Assembly (NCBI RefSeq): GCF_000020005.1
Contig: NC_010718.1
Span: 439,001 to 503,000 of the forward strand
DNA from: Natranaerobius thermophilus JW/NM-WN-LF
Lineage (GTDB): Bacteria; Bacillota; Natranaerobiia; Natranaerobiales; Natranaerobiaceae
Reading direction: 5' to 3'
Length of the DNA stretch: 64,000 nucleotides
Shown: positions 1 to 9,479 of the stretch, piece after piece
How the letters are laid out: every line of letters starts with the position of its first letter
Numbering within the stretch: the first letter of the stretch is position 1
Position numbers and translations under genes: made by a program
The notes under the pieces: model-generated
The model's database searches: none
Told to the model about the DNA's origin: nothing
Seen by the model: the letters and a program-made list of their open reading frames with translations, nothing else

Positions 1-2
1 AT

Positions 3-389
3 GATAATGTGTATGCAATTGGTGTAGACGACAACCAGAACCATATTCAGCCTGGTCATATTATAGCTAGTATGCTTAAGCGCGTTGATGTAGCTGTTTA
101 TGAAACTGTTCAGAGAGTTGTTGAAGATGAGTTCGAAGGTGGAATCACTCGCGAATTCAGCTTAGAAGATGATGGTGTAGGACTATCCAGCTTAGATGAA
201 CTAGATGTACAAGAGAAAGAAGCAGTAGAACTAGATGCAATCACTGAAGAAGAACTTGAATTGATTAAAGAAATGAAAGAAGAGATAACTGCTGAACATG
301 CTGACCAAATAGAGCAAATCAAGCAAGATATTATCGATGATGAAATCGAAGTCGAAGATTGGATGGAAACTGGAAGACAGGATTATTAA
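3..389 (+). CDS. BMP-family (PnrA-like) substrate-binding lipoprotein, C-terminal part
   Basis: This is the 3' end of a gene whose start lies outside the window; the frame is open from base 3 and ends with TAA at 387-389. The visible 128 residues begin DNVYAIGVDDNQ and continue with a HIIASMLKRVDVAVYE segment. Both are typical of the C-terminal lobe of basic-membrane-protein (BMP/Med) binding proteins, which capture purine nucleosides at the cell surface. An acidic stretch of about 35 residues follows the usual GVGL motif, longer than I would expect for the family. The next three genes are the matching ATPase and two permeases, so it is most likely the importer's binding subunit. A terminator separates it from them, consistent with higher expression of the binding protein. 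Confidence 0.85.
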   Translation, partial: DNVYAIGVDDNQNHIQPGHIIASMLKRVDVAVYETVQRVVEDEFEGGITREFSLEDDGVGLSSLDELDVQEKEAVELDAITEEELELIKEMKEEITAEHADQIEQIKQDIIDDEIEVEDWMETGRQDY

Positions 390-415
390 TTTCGTAATGG
401 ATAATAAATTTCAAA

Positions 416-452
416 CTTCAGGCGCGTAATAGCGCCTGAAGGTTTCTTTTTT
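416..452 (+). terminator. Intrinsic terminator after the BMP binding protein
   Basis: A perfect 10-bp stem, CTTCAGGCGC (416-425) with GCGCCTGAAG (432-441), has a 6-nt loop and is followed by a T-rich run (443-452). Confidence 0.85.
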
Positions 453-494
453 GTCTTTTTATTATTTCATAAAAGCTGTTATATTTAGTTGTCG

Positions 495-546
495 AAACTG
501 TAAAATTGAAATTTTACAGTTATTAATATTCAACTTTAATACAGCC
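495..546 (-). repeat. Dispersed repeat, copy A (reverse orientation)
   Basis: On the minus strand this reads GGCTGTATTAAAGTTGAAT, a short AT-rich spacer, then the near-palindrome CTGTAAAATTTCAATTTTAC. Copies in the opposite orientation lie at 19509-19572 and 29967-30020. All three are intergenic. This copy sits between a terminator and the ribosome binding site of the ABC ATPase gene. Confidence 0.7.
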
Positions 547-592
547 ATTTTCATAAGAAATGAGAAGGCCTAAAGGAGGATTGAAAATTTCC

Positions 593-2125
593 ATGGCTGA
601 GAATATTTTAGAAATGCGCAATATCACAAAAGTTTTCCCTGGGGTTAAAGCCAACGATAATGTTAATTTGCAGGTTCGTAAGGGGGAAATCCATGCCCTT
701 GTAGGTGAGAATGGTGCAGGGAAGTCAACTTTAATGAACATCCTTTACGGCCTTTATGCTCCAGATGAAGGAGATATTCTTTATAATGGTGAAAAAGTGG
801 ATCTTAATGATCCTATGAAAGCAATTGAACTGGGTATCGGAATGGTACATCAGCACTTTAAACTTGTAGACCCCTTAACTGTAGTGGAGAACATTATCCT
901 TGGGAGTGAACCCAGGAAAAATACACTGTTTATTGACAAAAAGTCAGCCACGAAAGAAGTGCAAGAAATTTCCGACAAATACGGGTTAAGAGTTGATCCT
1001 AATTCTAGGATAGAAAATGTTTCAGTTGGTATGCAGCAGAGAGTAGAAATAGTTAAAATTTTGTATAGGGGCGCTGAATTATTAATTTTTGATGAACCTA
1101 CTGCTGTACTCACTCCACAAGAAATCGAAGAACTTTTTGAGATTTTTCGGTCATTGAAAGAACAGGGGAAAACCATCATATTTATTACTCACAAATTAGG
1201 AGAAGTTAAAGAAATCTCAGATAGATTAACTGTTTTGCGAAATGGTCAATCAGTGGGTACTGTTGAAACTTCAACAGTATCAAAGGAAGAAGTAGCCAAA
1301 ATGATGGTTGGAAGAGAAGTTTTATTACGAGTTGATAAAGACGTGGCCAAACCGAAGGATGTTGTTTTAAAGGTAGATGGATTATCAGCCAAAGACAGTC
1401 GTGGAGTGCCCATTGTAAAGGATATCTCCTTGGATGTGAGAGGAGGAGAAATTCTAGGAATAGCTGGTGTTGAAGGAAATGGACAAACAGAACTGATTGA
1501 GGTTTTAACTGGCCTTAGACAAGCTACAAATGGTAATATTTTTTTCAGTGGACAAGATATAACTGGTTTGACTCCTCGTCAAATAAAAGAACACAAAATA
1601 GGCCATATTCCTGAAGACCGGCAAAAAAGAGGTTTAGTTCTGGATTTTGACTTAGCAGAAAATATGATTTTAGGTTATCATTATCAAAAACCTTTTGCTT
1701 CTAATTATAGAATGAACTACAATCATATAATTGACTATACAAAAGAATTAATTTCAGAATATGATGTTCGCACCCCAGGCTATCATGTCCAAGCCAGGTC
1801 CCTTTCTGGTGGTAATCAGCAAAAAGTGATAATTGCACGAGAGTTTTCACAAGAACCTGAACTATTAATTGCGTCACAGCCAACCAGGGGTGTTGACATA
1901 GGAGCCATTGAGTTCATTCATCAAAACTTAATAGAGCAGAGGGATCAAGGAAAAGCAATTTTAGTTGTTTCGGCAGATTTAAATGAAATTATGTCTCTCA
2001 GTGACAGAATAGCTGTCATCTATGATGGTAGTATTGTAGATGTAGTTAATTCAGAAGAAGTTGATGAATATCAGTTAGGAGCATTGATGACGGGGTCTAA
2101 TTTAGAGAAGGAGGCTTCTAAATGA
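593..2125 (+). CDS. Nucleoside-type ABC transporter, double ATP-binding protein
   Basis: A 510-residue protein with two ABC domains in tandem, the architecture of ribose/nucleoside importer ATPases (YufO/RbsA type). The first domain has Walker [10 protein letters not shown] and signature VGMQQR followed by LLIFDEPT. The second has a degenerate P-loop (GVEGNGQTE), the signature SGGNQQK and a degenerate Walker B region ([12 protein letters not shown]). It would energise import together with the two permeases that follow. The start is ATG 593, 13 nt downstream of AAAGGAGG (572-579); upstream in-frame starts lie in or before that site. Its stop overlaps the next gene's ATG (ATGA), indicating translational coupling. 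Purine nucleosides are the likely substrate by family; the sequence does not prove it. Confidence 0.9.
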   Translation: MAENILEMRNITKVFPGVKANDNVNLQVRKGEIHALVGENGAGKSTLMNILYGLYAPDEGDILYNGEKVDLNDPMKAIELGIGMVHQHFKLVDPLTVVENIILGSEPRKNTLFIDKKSATKEVQEISDKYGLRVDPNSRIENVSVGMQQRVEIVKILYRGAELLIFDEPTAVLTPQEIEELFEIFRSLKEQGKTIIFITHKLGEVKEISDRLTVLRNGQSVGTVETSTVSKEEVAKMMVGREVLLRVDKDVAKPKDVVLKVDGLSAKDSRGVPIVKDISLDVRGGEILGIAGVEGNGQTELIEVLTGLRQATNGNIFFSGQDITGLTPRQIKEHKIGHIPEDRQKRGLVLDFDLAENMILGYHYQKPFASNYRMNYNHIIDYTKELISEYDVRTPGYHVQARSLSGGNQQKVIIAREFSQEPELLIASQPTRGVDIGAIEFIHQNLIEQRDQGKAILVVSADLNEIMSLSDRIAVIYDGSIVDVVNSEEVDEYQLGALMTGSNLEKEASK

Positions 2126-3297
2126 CGCAGCCGAAAAATAAAATTAACGAAAGTGTTAATAATGCTATGGAAAAAGTTAGAGGCGCTGTCATGTCTAGTC
2201 AGAATGTCCGTTCTACCGCATCTGAACTAATTATGTCCCTGGCATCGATATTGGTTGCTTTATTAGTAGGAGTTATATTTATTTTAATTGCGGAACAATC
2301 ACCAATAGATGCTTACTATGCCTTATTTGACGGAGCCTTTGGTTCATTTACGAATTTCATGGGAACTTTACACCGATCTACGCCATTAATTTTAACAGGA
2401 CTGGCTGTAGCTTTTTCTTTTAGGACAGGCCTATTCAATATAGGTGCCGAAGGGCAGCTATTAATGGGTGGATTTATTGCTGGTTTAGTCGGATTTTACT
2501 TTGAAGGTCTTCCCACAATAATACATTTGCCACTGACGGTCTTAGCTGGAATGTTGGCAGGGGGTATTTGGGCAGGTATACCCGGTATATTAAAAGCTAA
2601 ACTAGGGGTTCATGAAGTTATAAATACCATTATGCTAAACCACATTGCCATTCACATTACTATTTACTATGGTATAAACCGTTTTAGAGAAGGAGGCCGT
2701 CAGGCTACTCCTTATGTTCAGGAAACCGCTGAACTATTCCAATTTAATCAAATGCCTGAACACCCTATTTTACAGCATTTACCATTTGTTAATTTCTTTG
2801 ACCATACTAGTATAAATTTACACAGTGGCTTTTTAATTGCTTTAATTGTTGCTGTAATAGTCTGGTATATACTCTGGAAAACCACATTGGGTTATGAGAT
2901 CAGGGCAGTTGGATTAAACTCCCCTGCTGCCGAATACGGTGGTATAAACGTGTCTCAGAAAATTGTAGTTGCCATGTTAATCAGTGGTGGCATTGCAGGC
3001 TTGGCAGGAATAAGTGAAACCCTTGGGACCCATCAAAGTTTTGTGGAGGGTATGGATGCCGGCCATGGTTTTACGGGAATTGCCGTGGCATTATTAGGTA
3101 GAAACCATCCTGTAGGTGTTATCCTAGGGGGATTACTATTTGGTGCTCTTTCTCAGGGAGGACTGCAAATGCAGTTTGCAGGTGTTCCAAGGGAAATTGT
3201 AATAATTATTCAGGCTCTAGTGATATTCTTTGTAGCAAGTTTCCAGATGTTTAAGATATTCATTGCCAGAAGAAAAGCTAAAGGGGAGGCTAAATAA
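2122..3297 (+). CDS. Nucleoside-type ABC transporter permease (YufP-like)
   Basis: A 391-residue integral membrane protein of the BPD_transp_2 family used by BMP-dependent nucleoside importers. It starts with a hydrophilic N-terminus of about 30 residues and then has multiple hydrophobic segments, including LAVAFSFRTGLFNIGAEGQL and a conserved cytoplasmic segment (GYEIRAVGLNSPAAEYGGI) that contacts the ATPase in this family. The ATG overlaps the ATPase stop by 4 nt, and its own stop overlaps the next permease start. It is expected to form a heterodimeric pore with the following gene product. Confidence 0.88.
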   Translation: MTQPKNKINESVNNAMEKVRGAVMSSQNVRSTASELIMSLASILVALLVGVIFILIAEQSPIDAYYALFDGAFGSFTNFMGTLHRSTPLILTGLAVAFSFRTGLFNIGAEGQLLMGGFIAGLVGFYFEGLPTIIHLPLTVLAGMLAGGIWAGIPGILKAKLGVHEVINTIMLNHIAIHITIYYGINRFREGGRQATPYVQETAELFQFNQMPEHPILQHLPFVNFFDHTSINLHSGFLIALIVAVIVWYILWKTTLGYEIRAVGLNSPAAEYGGINVSQKIVVAMLISGGIAGLAGISETLGTHQSFVEGMDAGHGFTGIAVALLGRNHPVGVILGGLLFGALSQGGLQMQFAGVPREIVIIIQALVIFFVASFQMFKIFIARRKAKGEAK

Positions 3298-4199
3298 TGG
3301 AATTATTAGGTGAAATTTTTAATATTCCCATATTAATTGCCAGTTTTAGACTTGCCACACCCCTTCTACTAGCGGCGCTAGGTGGGATTTTTTCCGAGCG
3401 ATCGGGTGTTATTAATATTGCTTTAGAAGGTATGATGTTGTTTGGCGCATTTGCAGCTGTTTATGGTACTGCCCTTACCGGTAGTCCGTGGATTGGTATG
3501 ATTTACGGTATTATAGCCGGCATGTTGCTAGCAGCTCTTCACGCTTTAGTATCTGTACAATTTAAAGCAGACCAAATTATAAGTGCTACAGGTATAAATA
3601 TTTTTGCTACTGGAATCACCTTATTTTTATTACAGGTAATTTTTGAAGTTTCCGGTACTTCACCAGGTGTACCAAGATTTCCAGCCTGGGTACTGTTCGA
3701 TGTAATTCGTTTTCCGCCCACAACTTACTTTGCATTAATTTTAGTTCCTATAACTTGGATTTTGTTTTTTAAGACTCCCTGGGGGCTCAGAATTCGAGCA
3801 ATTGGAGAACATCCTGAAGCTGCAGATACTTTAGGTGTTAATGTAAACATGTGGCGATTTATCTGTGTTGTTATTAGCGGTGCCTTAGCCGGTTTAGCTG
3901 GTGCACATCTTTCTTTGGGTGTAACAGGTTCTTTTGTACGTGAAATGACTGCTGGTCGTGGTTTCATCGCTTTAGCTGCCATGATTTTTGGTAAGTGGAA
4001 TCCCTTTGGAGCTTTAGGTGCTGCCCTATTATTCGGTTTTGCTGATGCTATTGCTATTAGGGTGGACATTCCATACATTCCTTCTGAACTAATTGGAGCT
4101 ATTCCTTATGTAGTAACAATAATCGTCTTGGCAGGGCTTATTGGTCGGGCTACACCACCGAGGGCCGTTGGTAAACCATACTATAAAGGTGGTAAATAA
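3297..4199 (+). CDS. Nucleoside-type ABC transporter permease (YufQ-like)
   Basis: A 300-residue membrane protein and the second permease of the importer. It shows the family's glycine-rich first segments (ATPLLLAALGGIFSERSGVINIALEGMML) and the coupling segment GLRIRAIGEHPEAADTLGVNV. The start codon shares bases with the stop of the preceding permease (TAATG), so the two are probably translated in equal amounts. A strong terminator follows at 4266-4308, closing the transport operon. Substrate specificity for purine nucleosides is inferred from the BMP binding protein. Confidence 0.88.
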   Translation: MELLGEIFNIPILIASFRLATPLLLAALGGIFSERSGVINIALEGMMLFGAFAAVYGTALTGSPWIGMIYGIIAGMLLAALHALVSVQFKADQIISATGINIFATGITLFLLQVIFEVSGTSPGVPRFPAWVLFDVIRFPPTTYFALILVPITWILFFKTPWGLRIRAIGEHPEAADTLGVNVNMWRFICVVISGALAGLAGAHLSLGVTGSFVREMTAGRGFIALAAMIFGKWNPFGALGAALLFGFADAIAIRVDIPYIPSELIGAIPYVVTIIVLAGLIGRATPPRAVGKPYYKGGK

Positions 4200-4265
4200 C
4201 TTGAATCTACAATAGACTTGATTGAGTCTGTGGTAAGAGTTAAGGTAAAAGTTAGATCTTTCCCT

Positions 4266-4308
4266 AAAAATAACTATAAGCCACATAGTGTGGCTTATAG
4301 TTATTTTT
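4266..4308. terminator. Long perfect hairpin with A- and T-flanks (bidirectional terminator type)
   Basis: Twenty bases from 4266 to 4285 (ending TAAGCCACA) are perfectly complementary to 4289-4308 across a 3-nt loop TAG. The flanks provide a T-run on either strand. The hairpin ends only 6 nt before the ribosome binding site of the next gene. Confidence 0.8.
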
Positions 4309-4332
4309 ACGCAGAAAGGAGGCGCTCTGTTA

Positions 4333-5490
4333 GTGACTAAGAATTTTATCCTCTTACTAGTAGTAGCATTATTGGTTTTTATTAATTTCTTTTCATTTGT
4401 AGTAGTAATTCCTCTTTATGTCATAGATTTAAATGGCAGTGAATTTCATGTTGGTTTTCAAAATGCATTGTTTTATATATCGGCTATCTTGTTTAGAGGT
4501 TACTTCGGTCCTTTGGCCGATGTAAAAGGGCGGCGGCTCCCTTTGTTTATAGGTATACTAGCTTTTTCAGGAGCTTCAGCTCTATTTTTGATCAGCAATA
4601 ATTTGTGGCATATTTATGGTATCAGGATATTCCAATCTATAGGATTAGCTGCATTTTTCTCAACTGGAGGTTCTCTAGTTGGTGACATGGCTCCTCCAGG
4701 TAAAAGTGGTGTTTATATGGGTGGATATCGCTTAATAAATACTTTAGCCCTGTTACTGGGTCCCTGGATTGCCATTTCAACAATCAATAGCTTTAACTAC
4801 CAGGCTTGGTTCACTTTAGGAGCTATAATTGGTTTGCTTGCTCTTGTTATCGCATGCTTCATAGAAATACCAACAATTTCATCCCAGGGATCCGAAGGAA
4901 ATGTTGATACAACATTTATTGATAGATTTAAGAATGCTTTCCAAATGGAAAATGCTCGAGTTATTTTTTTAGGAACTGGAATCATTGCCTGTTCCCTTGG
5001 TATTTTACAGACTTTTGCGTCTGTGTACACTGAAAAAGTAACTGAAATAGCCAACCCCGGACTTTACTTCACTATCTTTGGAATTGCTGGAATTATAGCA
5101 AATGTGTTATCAGGATATCTAACAGATAATTGGGGAAGAAGTAAAGTGCCATGGCCATTTCTTACCTTAATGGGACTAGGTTTATTTATCTTTGCCCTGC
5201 TTCCTTATAATGAAATTTTCTTCTTGCTAAGTAGCTTGATTGCTGGCTTTGGTTTTGGAGGCGGAATAACTGCTCTGTTTACATGGACGATTGAAGTTTC
5301 TGGAGAGCAGCTACGAGCTACAGCTCTAAGCATCCAAGAGAGTGCCATAGATATATCAATTGCCATGGGTTCTTTTATCTTTGGGATATTGGTAGCGATG
5401 ATCGATTATAGTATATCTTTTGTATTTGTAGGTTTTGTGACTGTAGTTTTGGGAGTAATCTTGATGCGAAAATACTCCTTTTCAAATTAG
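4333..5490 (+). CDS. Major facilitator superfamily transporter
   Basis: A 385-residue protein, hydrophobic throughout, with the twelve-segment pattern of MFS carriers. The motif-A-like cytoplasmic loop GPLADVKGRRLP follows the second segment, and a second loop GYLTDNWGRSK sits in the C-terminal half. It is probably a drug or metabolite exporter of the inner membrane; the substrate cannot be read from the sequence. An in-frame ATG at 4288 lies inside the preceding terminator hairpin and is unlikely to be used. GTG 4333, 10 nt after AAAGGAGG (4315-4322), is the better start. How it is transcribed is unclear because the hairpin immediately precedes the ribosome binding site. Confidence 0.82.
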   Translation: MTKNFILLLVVALLVFINFFSFVVVIPLYVIDLNGSEFHVGFQNALFYISAILFRGYFGPLADVKGRRLPLFIGILAFSGASALFLISNNLWHIYGIRIFQSIGLAAFFSTGGSLVGDMAPPGKSGVYMGGYRLINTLALLLGPWIAISTINSFNYQAWFTLGAIIGLLALVIACFIEIPTISSQGSEGNVDTTFIDRFKNAFQMENARVIFLGTGIIACSLGILQTFASVYTEKVTEIANPGLYFTIFGIAGIIANVLSGYLTDNWGRSKVPWPFLTLMGLGLFIFALLPYNEIFFLLSSLIAGFGFGGGITALFTWTIEVSGEQLRATALSIQESAIDISIAMGSFIFGILVAMIDYSISFVFVGFVTVVLGVILMRKYSFSN

Positions 5491-5575
5491 ATATTCATTT
5501 AGTATAATATTATAAAGTTTCTACACTCGAAATAATTTATATATAAGAACCTTAAAAAGGAAGGCTTTGATTTGT

Positions 5576-6316
5576 ATGAAAACTGAGAAAATAAGTGGTT
5601 GTCAAAATATCATAAAAGATCCCGCATTTAAAAAACTGCTTAAAAAAATGCCCATGTTATTTCTTGGGTTCGTATTATTTGCAATAGGAATATTACTGAC
5701 ACTTTATGCTGACCTGGGAATGGGTCCTTGGGACGTTTTTCATAAGGGGGTTAGCCATCATATCCCTCTGACACTGGGCCAGGTAATGCAGGTGACGGGA
5801 GTTATGCTACTGGTTATTTCCTATTTCTTAGGTGAAAAACCCGGTCTTGGAAGTATTTTTAATATGTATTTTATTGGTTTATTTGTAGATATAATAGACG
5901 GTTTTGGTATATTTTTTACTCCTGAAAACCTGTTACTTCAATTTATTATGTTAATACTAGGGATTCAGGCCATAGGGTGGGCGACTTATTGTTATTTAAG
6001 AGTCCAGTTGGGTGCTGGCCCCAGGGATGGTTTGATGGTAGGAATAGTTAAGCATACCAACAAACCTGTTTGGTTAATTAGAGGTATTATTGAGACTACT
6101 GTCTTGATTATTGGCTATTTTTTGGGAGGACCTGTGGGGATTGGCACAGTAATTATAGCACTTACTATTGGTTTTTCTGTACAATTAGCCTTTAAGATAG
6201 GGGGGTATAATGCTAAAAAGGTTAGACATCAGAATTTGGTTGAACTACTCAATGAGTTGAGAAGGAGGAAATCTTCATCTTCCTCTTCTTCAGAAAAAAC
6301 AAGCTATGGAGGTTAA
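5576..6316 (+). CDS. YczE/YyaS-type integral membrane protein
   Basis: A 246-residue membrane protein. After a short cytoplasmic N-terminus it carries about five hydrophobic segments with the conserved pattern YADLGMGPWDVFHKGVSHH and later VQLGAGPRDGLMVGI. These are the paired GxGPWD/GAGPRDG motifs of the YczE/YitT-related family (COG2364). The C-terminus is a serine-rich basic tail. The function of the family is not established; some members affect lipopeptide production. ATG 5576 is 11 nt after AAGGAAGG and is preferred to the TTG at 5567, which lies too close to that site. The next gene follows after 3 nt, so the two are probably co-transcribed. Confidence 0.75.
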   Translation: MKTEKISGCQNIIKDPAFKKLLKKMPMLFLGFVLFAIGILLTLYADLGMGPWDVFHKGVSHHIPLTLGQVMQVTGVMLLVISYFLGEKPGLGSIFNMYFIGLFVDIIDGFGIFFTPENLLLQFIMLILGIQAIGWATYCYLRVQLGAGPRDGLMVGIVKHTNKPVWLIRGIIETTVLIIGYFLGGPVGIGTVIIALTIGFSVQLAFKIGGYNAKKVRHQNLVELLNELRRRKSSSSSSSEKTSYGG

Positions 6317-6319
6317 AAA

Positions 6320-7939
6320 ATGAGTGAAATCCTTTTAAAGAATTGTCGTGTGTATACCATGGACGAATCTGTACCTTATGCAGAGCAAATATTGTTAAAA
6401 AACGGAAAAATAGCTCAACTAGGTACTAGAGATGATAATTTAGCTTCCAATAATAGTGTCCAGGAAATGGACTTAGGTGGTCAGACGGTTTTACCTGGTT
6501 TGAATGATAGTCACTTACATCTTCTTAGTTATGGGATGGCTCTTTCAACTGTAGATTTAAGTGATGTCAGTTCATTCAGAGAATTAATTGCTAAAGTTCA
6601 AAATTATATAGACAATAACAATATTCCAAAACATGAATGGGTAATCGGACAGGGATTTGATGAAGAAAATTTACAAGAAAAAGATTTCCCTACTCGAGAG
6701 ATATTGGATCAAATTTCACAATGTCATCCAGTGATAGTGAAGCGAAAGTGTACTCATGTAAGTGGAGTAAATAGCTATGCGTTGGATTTAGCAGGGATCA
6801 CCGCTGAAGATAACGAGAAAATTGAGGGTGGGAAAGTTTATTTAGACCAAGATGGGAAACCTAATGGAGTTTTGGCAGAAAATGCCCAAAACTTGTTATC
6901 ACATATCCTACCTTCTTATTCGGAAAAAGACCTGGAGAAATATATCAAGTTGGCTGGGGAAGCTTTTATTGATAAGGGTTTGACTTCTGTCCAATCTGAT
7001 GATTTAAAGGCGATTCCAGGTGGCGAAGATATGATTATGAATGCTTACCTTTCCCTGGCGGAAAAAGGAGAACTCCCCGTAAAGGTGAATTTACAACTTC
7101 AATTATCTTCTGAAGAAGAAATAACTACTTTTATACAAAAGTATAGTCCTTATTTCCAAAGTTCAGTTACAGATTATTTAAATTTTGGTCCTTTAAAAGT
7201 TTTATTAGATGGTTCTCTTGGAGGAAAGACTGCAGCACTTAGACAACCCTATTTAGGCGATCAAGAAAATTTCGGTATTGTAACCTATACTCCGGAAAGT
7301 CTTGATTCCCTCTTGGATTGTGCAGCACGTCATCATTTACAAATTGCATGTCATGGTATTGGTGATTACGCTATTGAGCTATTTTTAGACTCCATTGATA
7401 AAATCCAGGCTAAATTTGGTGGAGATTATCGTCATCGAATAATTCATTGTCAATTGACAGATTTGGATCTGATTAATCGAATTGCTCGTCAAAACATTTC
7501 AGTAGATGCTCAACCTGATTTTGTTGGAAGTGATTATGGACTATTAGAAGAGCGCCTAGGCTTTGCTCGCAGTATTAACACCTATGCCTGGAAAACTATG
7601 TTGGATAAGGGGATCAATGTATCTGGGAGTTCAGACTGTCCTGTTGAACCTTTTGACCCGAGACTAGGAATTAAGGCAGCAGTTACCAGACAAGACGCTA
7701 ATAATAATCCCTGTGGAGGATGGCATCCCTGGGAAAAAGTGTCAGTTTTTGAAGCCCTTAAGATGTATACTGTAAATTCTGCTTATGCCACCTTTGAGGA
7801 ACAGGTCAAAGGAAAGCTAGCACCTGGTTATTGTGCAGATATGGTGGTCCTGGAGGAGGATCCTTATAGCACTCCTCCCCAAGAACTTGATTCCCTTTCT
7901 GTAAATAAAGTCTTTATTAACGGCAAAATAGTCAAGTAA
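6320..7939 (+). CDS. YtcJ-type metal-dependent amidohydrolase
   Basis: A 539-residue amidohydrolase-superfamily enzyme of the YtcJ/AepA subgroup. Metal-ligand motifs appear in order: PGLNDSHLHL (HxH, about residue 65), CHGIGDYA, HRIIHCQLT, and GSSDCPVEPFDPRLGI near the C-terminus with the catalytic Asp. The composite beta-sandwich that frames the barrel is seen at both ends (ILLKNGKIAQLG; LAPGYCADMVVLEEDP). The family hydrolyses amide or formamide bonds; the substrate is unknown. GGAGG 6 nt upstream supports ATG 6320. It lies 3 nt after the YczE-like gene and converges on the flavoenzyme gene after a 1-nt gap. Confidence 0.85.
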   Translation: MSEILLKNCRVYTMDESVPYAEQILLKNGKIAQLGTRDDNLASNNSVQEMDLGGQTVLPGLNDSHLHLLSYGMALSTVDLSDVSSFRELIAKVQNYIDNNNIPKHEWVIGQGFDEENLQEKDFPTREILDQISQCHPVIVKRKCTHVSGVNSYALDLAGITAEDNEKIEGGKVYLDQDGKPNGVLAENAQNLLSHILPSYSEKDLEKYIKLAGEAFIDKGLTSVQSDDLKAIPGGEDMIMNAYLSLAEKGELPVKVNLQLQLSSEEEITTFIQKYSPYFQSSVTDYLNFGPLKVLLDGSLGGKTAALRQPYLGDQENFGIVTYTPESLDSLLDCAARHHLQIACHGIGDYAIELFLDSIDKIQAKFGGDYRHRIIHCQLTDLDLINRIARQNISVDAQPDFVGSDYGLLEERLGFARSINTYAWKTMLDKGINVSGSSDCPVEPFDPRLGIKAAVTRQDANNNPCGGWHPWEKVSVFEALKMYTVNSAYATFEEQVKGKLAPGYCADMVVLEEDPYSTPPQELDSLSVNKVFINGKIVK

Positions 7940-7940
7940 A

Positions 7941-9311
7941 TTAAGACTTTTGTGATTGCTTTCGTGCTACCCGTCCCGCTAAAACAACGGGATCATATAC
8001 GGGGGAAAAGGGTGGTGCATAAGACAAATCTAAATGATATATATCATCTACTGTGGCACCTGTTTGCGTTAAGACTGCAAAGGTGTCAATTTTTTTGGCA
8101 TCTTCTATTGGACCAATTAATTGAGCTCCCAGAAGTTTGCCGGTTTTAGATTCAAACACAATTACTGTTTTCAACTTCCTACTACCGGGATAATAACCCG
8201 GTTTATTAGGTGAATCTATTACTATCGTCTCTGCATTGAATCCTTCCTGATTAGCTTCATTTTCCGTCAAACCAGTCCGTGCTATTCCCGTATTGAAAAG
8301 TTTTAATATAGAAGTCTTTAATACACCTGGAAACTTTTCAACATGTGCCTCAGCTGCAATATTACTACCGGCAATACTACCTTCTTTATTTGCTTTTAGT
8401 GCTAGAGGTGAGAAAACAGACTTTTGGGTGACTAAATTTACGGTTTCGGCTACATCCCCAGCAGCATAAATATTTGAATAATTAGTTTGCATATATCTAG
8501 AAGTTTTAATGGTGTCATTAACGCCTAGCTCTATTCCTGATTCTTTCAAAAAACTGGTGTTGGGACGGACTCCGATAGCAGTTATGATCATATCAAATTC
8601 CAACGAATTACCACTCTCTGTAGTAACTGCAACTTTATTATTCGATTTATCTTCAATTTTCGTAACCTCAGTATTTAAAAGCAAATTGACATTATTTTGT
8701 TCTAAAACTTGTAAAGCTTCCTGAGATATATCTGGCATAAAAGCCCTATTCAGCTGATCTCTACGGTGAATAAAATAAGTGTCTAAACCTAAATTTTTGA
8801 GAGATTCAGCCATTTCTAAGGCGATGTAACCGCCTCCTATTACTGCAACTTTTTTAGGAGTTTGTTGTTTTAGATAATTTTTTATTCTAACCCCATCTCC
8901 AACGTATTTAACAGAAAAAACTTTATCCGAATTTATAGTTATTCCCTTGGAATCTGGAGAAGTTCCTGTAGCAATTAATAAATAATCATAGCTTTCTTCT
9001 AAAAGATTATTTTGACAATCTTTCGAATTGTATATAACTTTATTATCCTCGGGGTTAATTTTCATGATTTCTGTATGAAGACGAAGGTCAATTCCCCTGT
9101 CCTGTTTAAGTTTATTTGCACTTAAAGCGTATAAATTACTAGAATCTGTTACCTGTTCCTGAATATAATATGGAATGCCGCAACTGGCATAGGAAACTTC
9201 ATCAGTTCTTTCAAAGACAATGGTATCCCAGTGTGGATTTTGACGTTTAATTTGACTGGCTGCACTCAATCCCGCTGCATTTCCCCCAATGATAATAACT
9301 TTTTTAGCCAC
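7941..9311 (-). CDS. CoA-disulfide reductase / NADH oxidase-like flavoprotein
   Basis: A 456-residue pyridine nucleotide-disulfide oxidoreductase. The FAD-binding N-terminus reads IIIGGNAAGLSAASQIKR. It is followed by ASCGIPYYI with the single redox cysteine typical of CoA-disulfide reductase and NADH oxidase/peroxidase relatives, rather than the CxxxxC of dithiol enzymes. A central NAD(P)-binding motif VIGGGYIALEMAE and the FAD-closing motif IYAAGDVAE follow, then the C-terminal dimerisation domain. The start is GTG 9311 behind GGAGG. The likely role is thiol redox balance or peroxide/oxygen defence; CoA disulfide, polysulfide and oxygen are all possible substrates. Confidence 0.85.
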   Translation of the reverse strand: MAKKVIIIGGNAAGLSAASQIKRQNPHWDTIVFERTDEVSYASCGIPYYIQEQVTDSSNLYALSANKLKQDRGIDLRLHTEIMKINPEDNKVIYNSKDCQNNLLEESYDYLLIATGTSPDSKGITINSDKVFSVKYVGDGVRIKNYLKQQTPKKVAVIGGGYIALEMAESLKNLGLDTYFIHRRDQLNRAFMPDISQEALQVLEQNNVNLLLNTEVTKIEDKSNNKVAVTTESGNSLEFDMIITAIGVRPNTSFLKESGIELGVNDTIKTSRYMQTNYSNIYAAGDVAETVNLVTQKSVFSPLALKANKEGSIAGSNIAAEAHVEKFPGVLKTSILKLFNTGIARTGLTENEANQEGFNAETIVIDSPNKPGYYPGSRKLKTVIVFESKTGKLLGAQLIGPIEDAKKIDTFAVLTQTGATVDDIYHLDLSYAPPFSPVYDPVVLAGRVARKQSQKS

Positions 9312-9422
9312 AAATATTCCTCCTTCAGTATATTTTAAAATAATTAATAATGATAATAACTAATAACTATTTCTATTTTGCTATAAAAATGTCCTTTTAT
9401 TATTTAACATAAATTATGGACG

Positions 9423-9441
9423 TACCAAAATATGGTATGAT
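9423..9441 (+). promoter_or_regulatory. Probable -10 region with overlapping inverted repeat upstream of the cyclodeaminase-family gene
   Basis: TATGAT (9436-9441) is a reasonable -10. It overlaps the small inverted repeat TACCA-N5-TGGTA (9423-9437). No good -35 is visible (TTATGG at 9414 is weak). The same string ATATGGTATGATA recurs at the asparagine-synthetase-like promoter near 28411. Confidence 0.35.
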
Positions 9442-9479
9442 AATTTATTATATAGAGCTATTAATAAGGAGGGATTTGG

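Noticed and set aside
850-1179. A 109-residue reverse-strand open frame
   Set aside because: Antisense to the well-supported ABC ATPase; no homology signal visible.
4288-4332. Alternative ATG start of the MFS gene
   Set aside because: It lies inside the terminator hairpin and ahead of the ribosome binding site.
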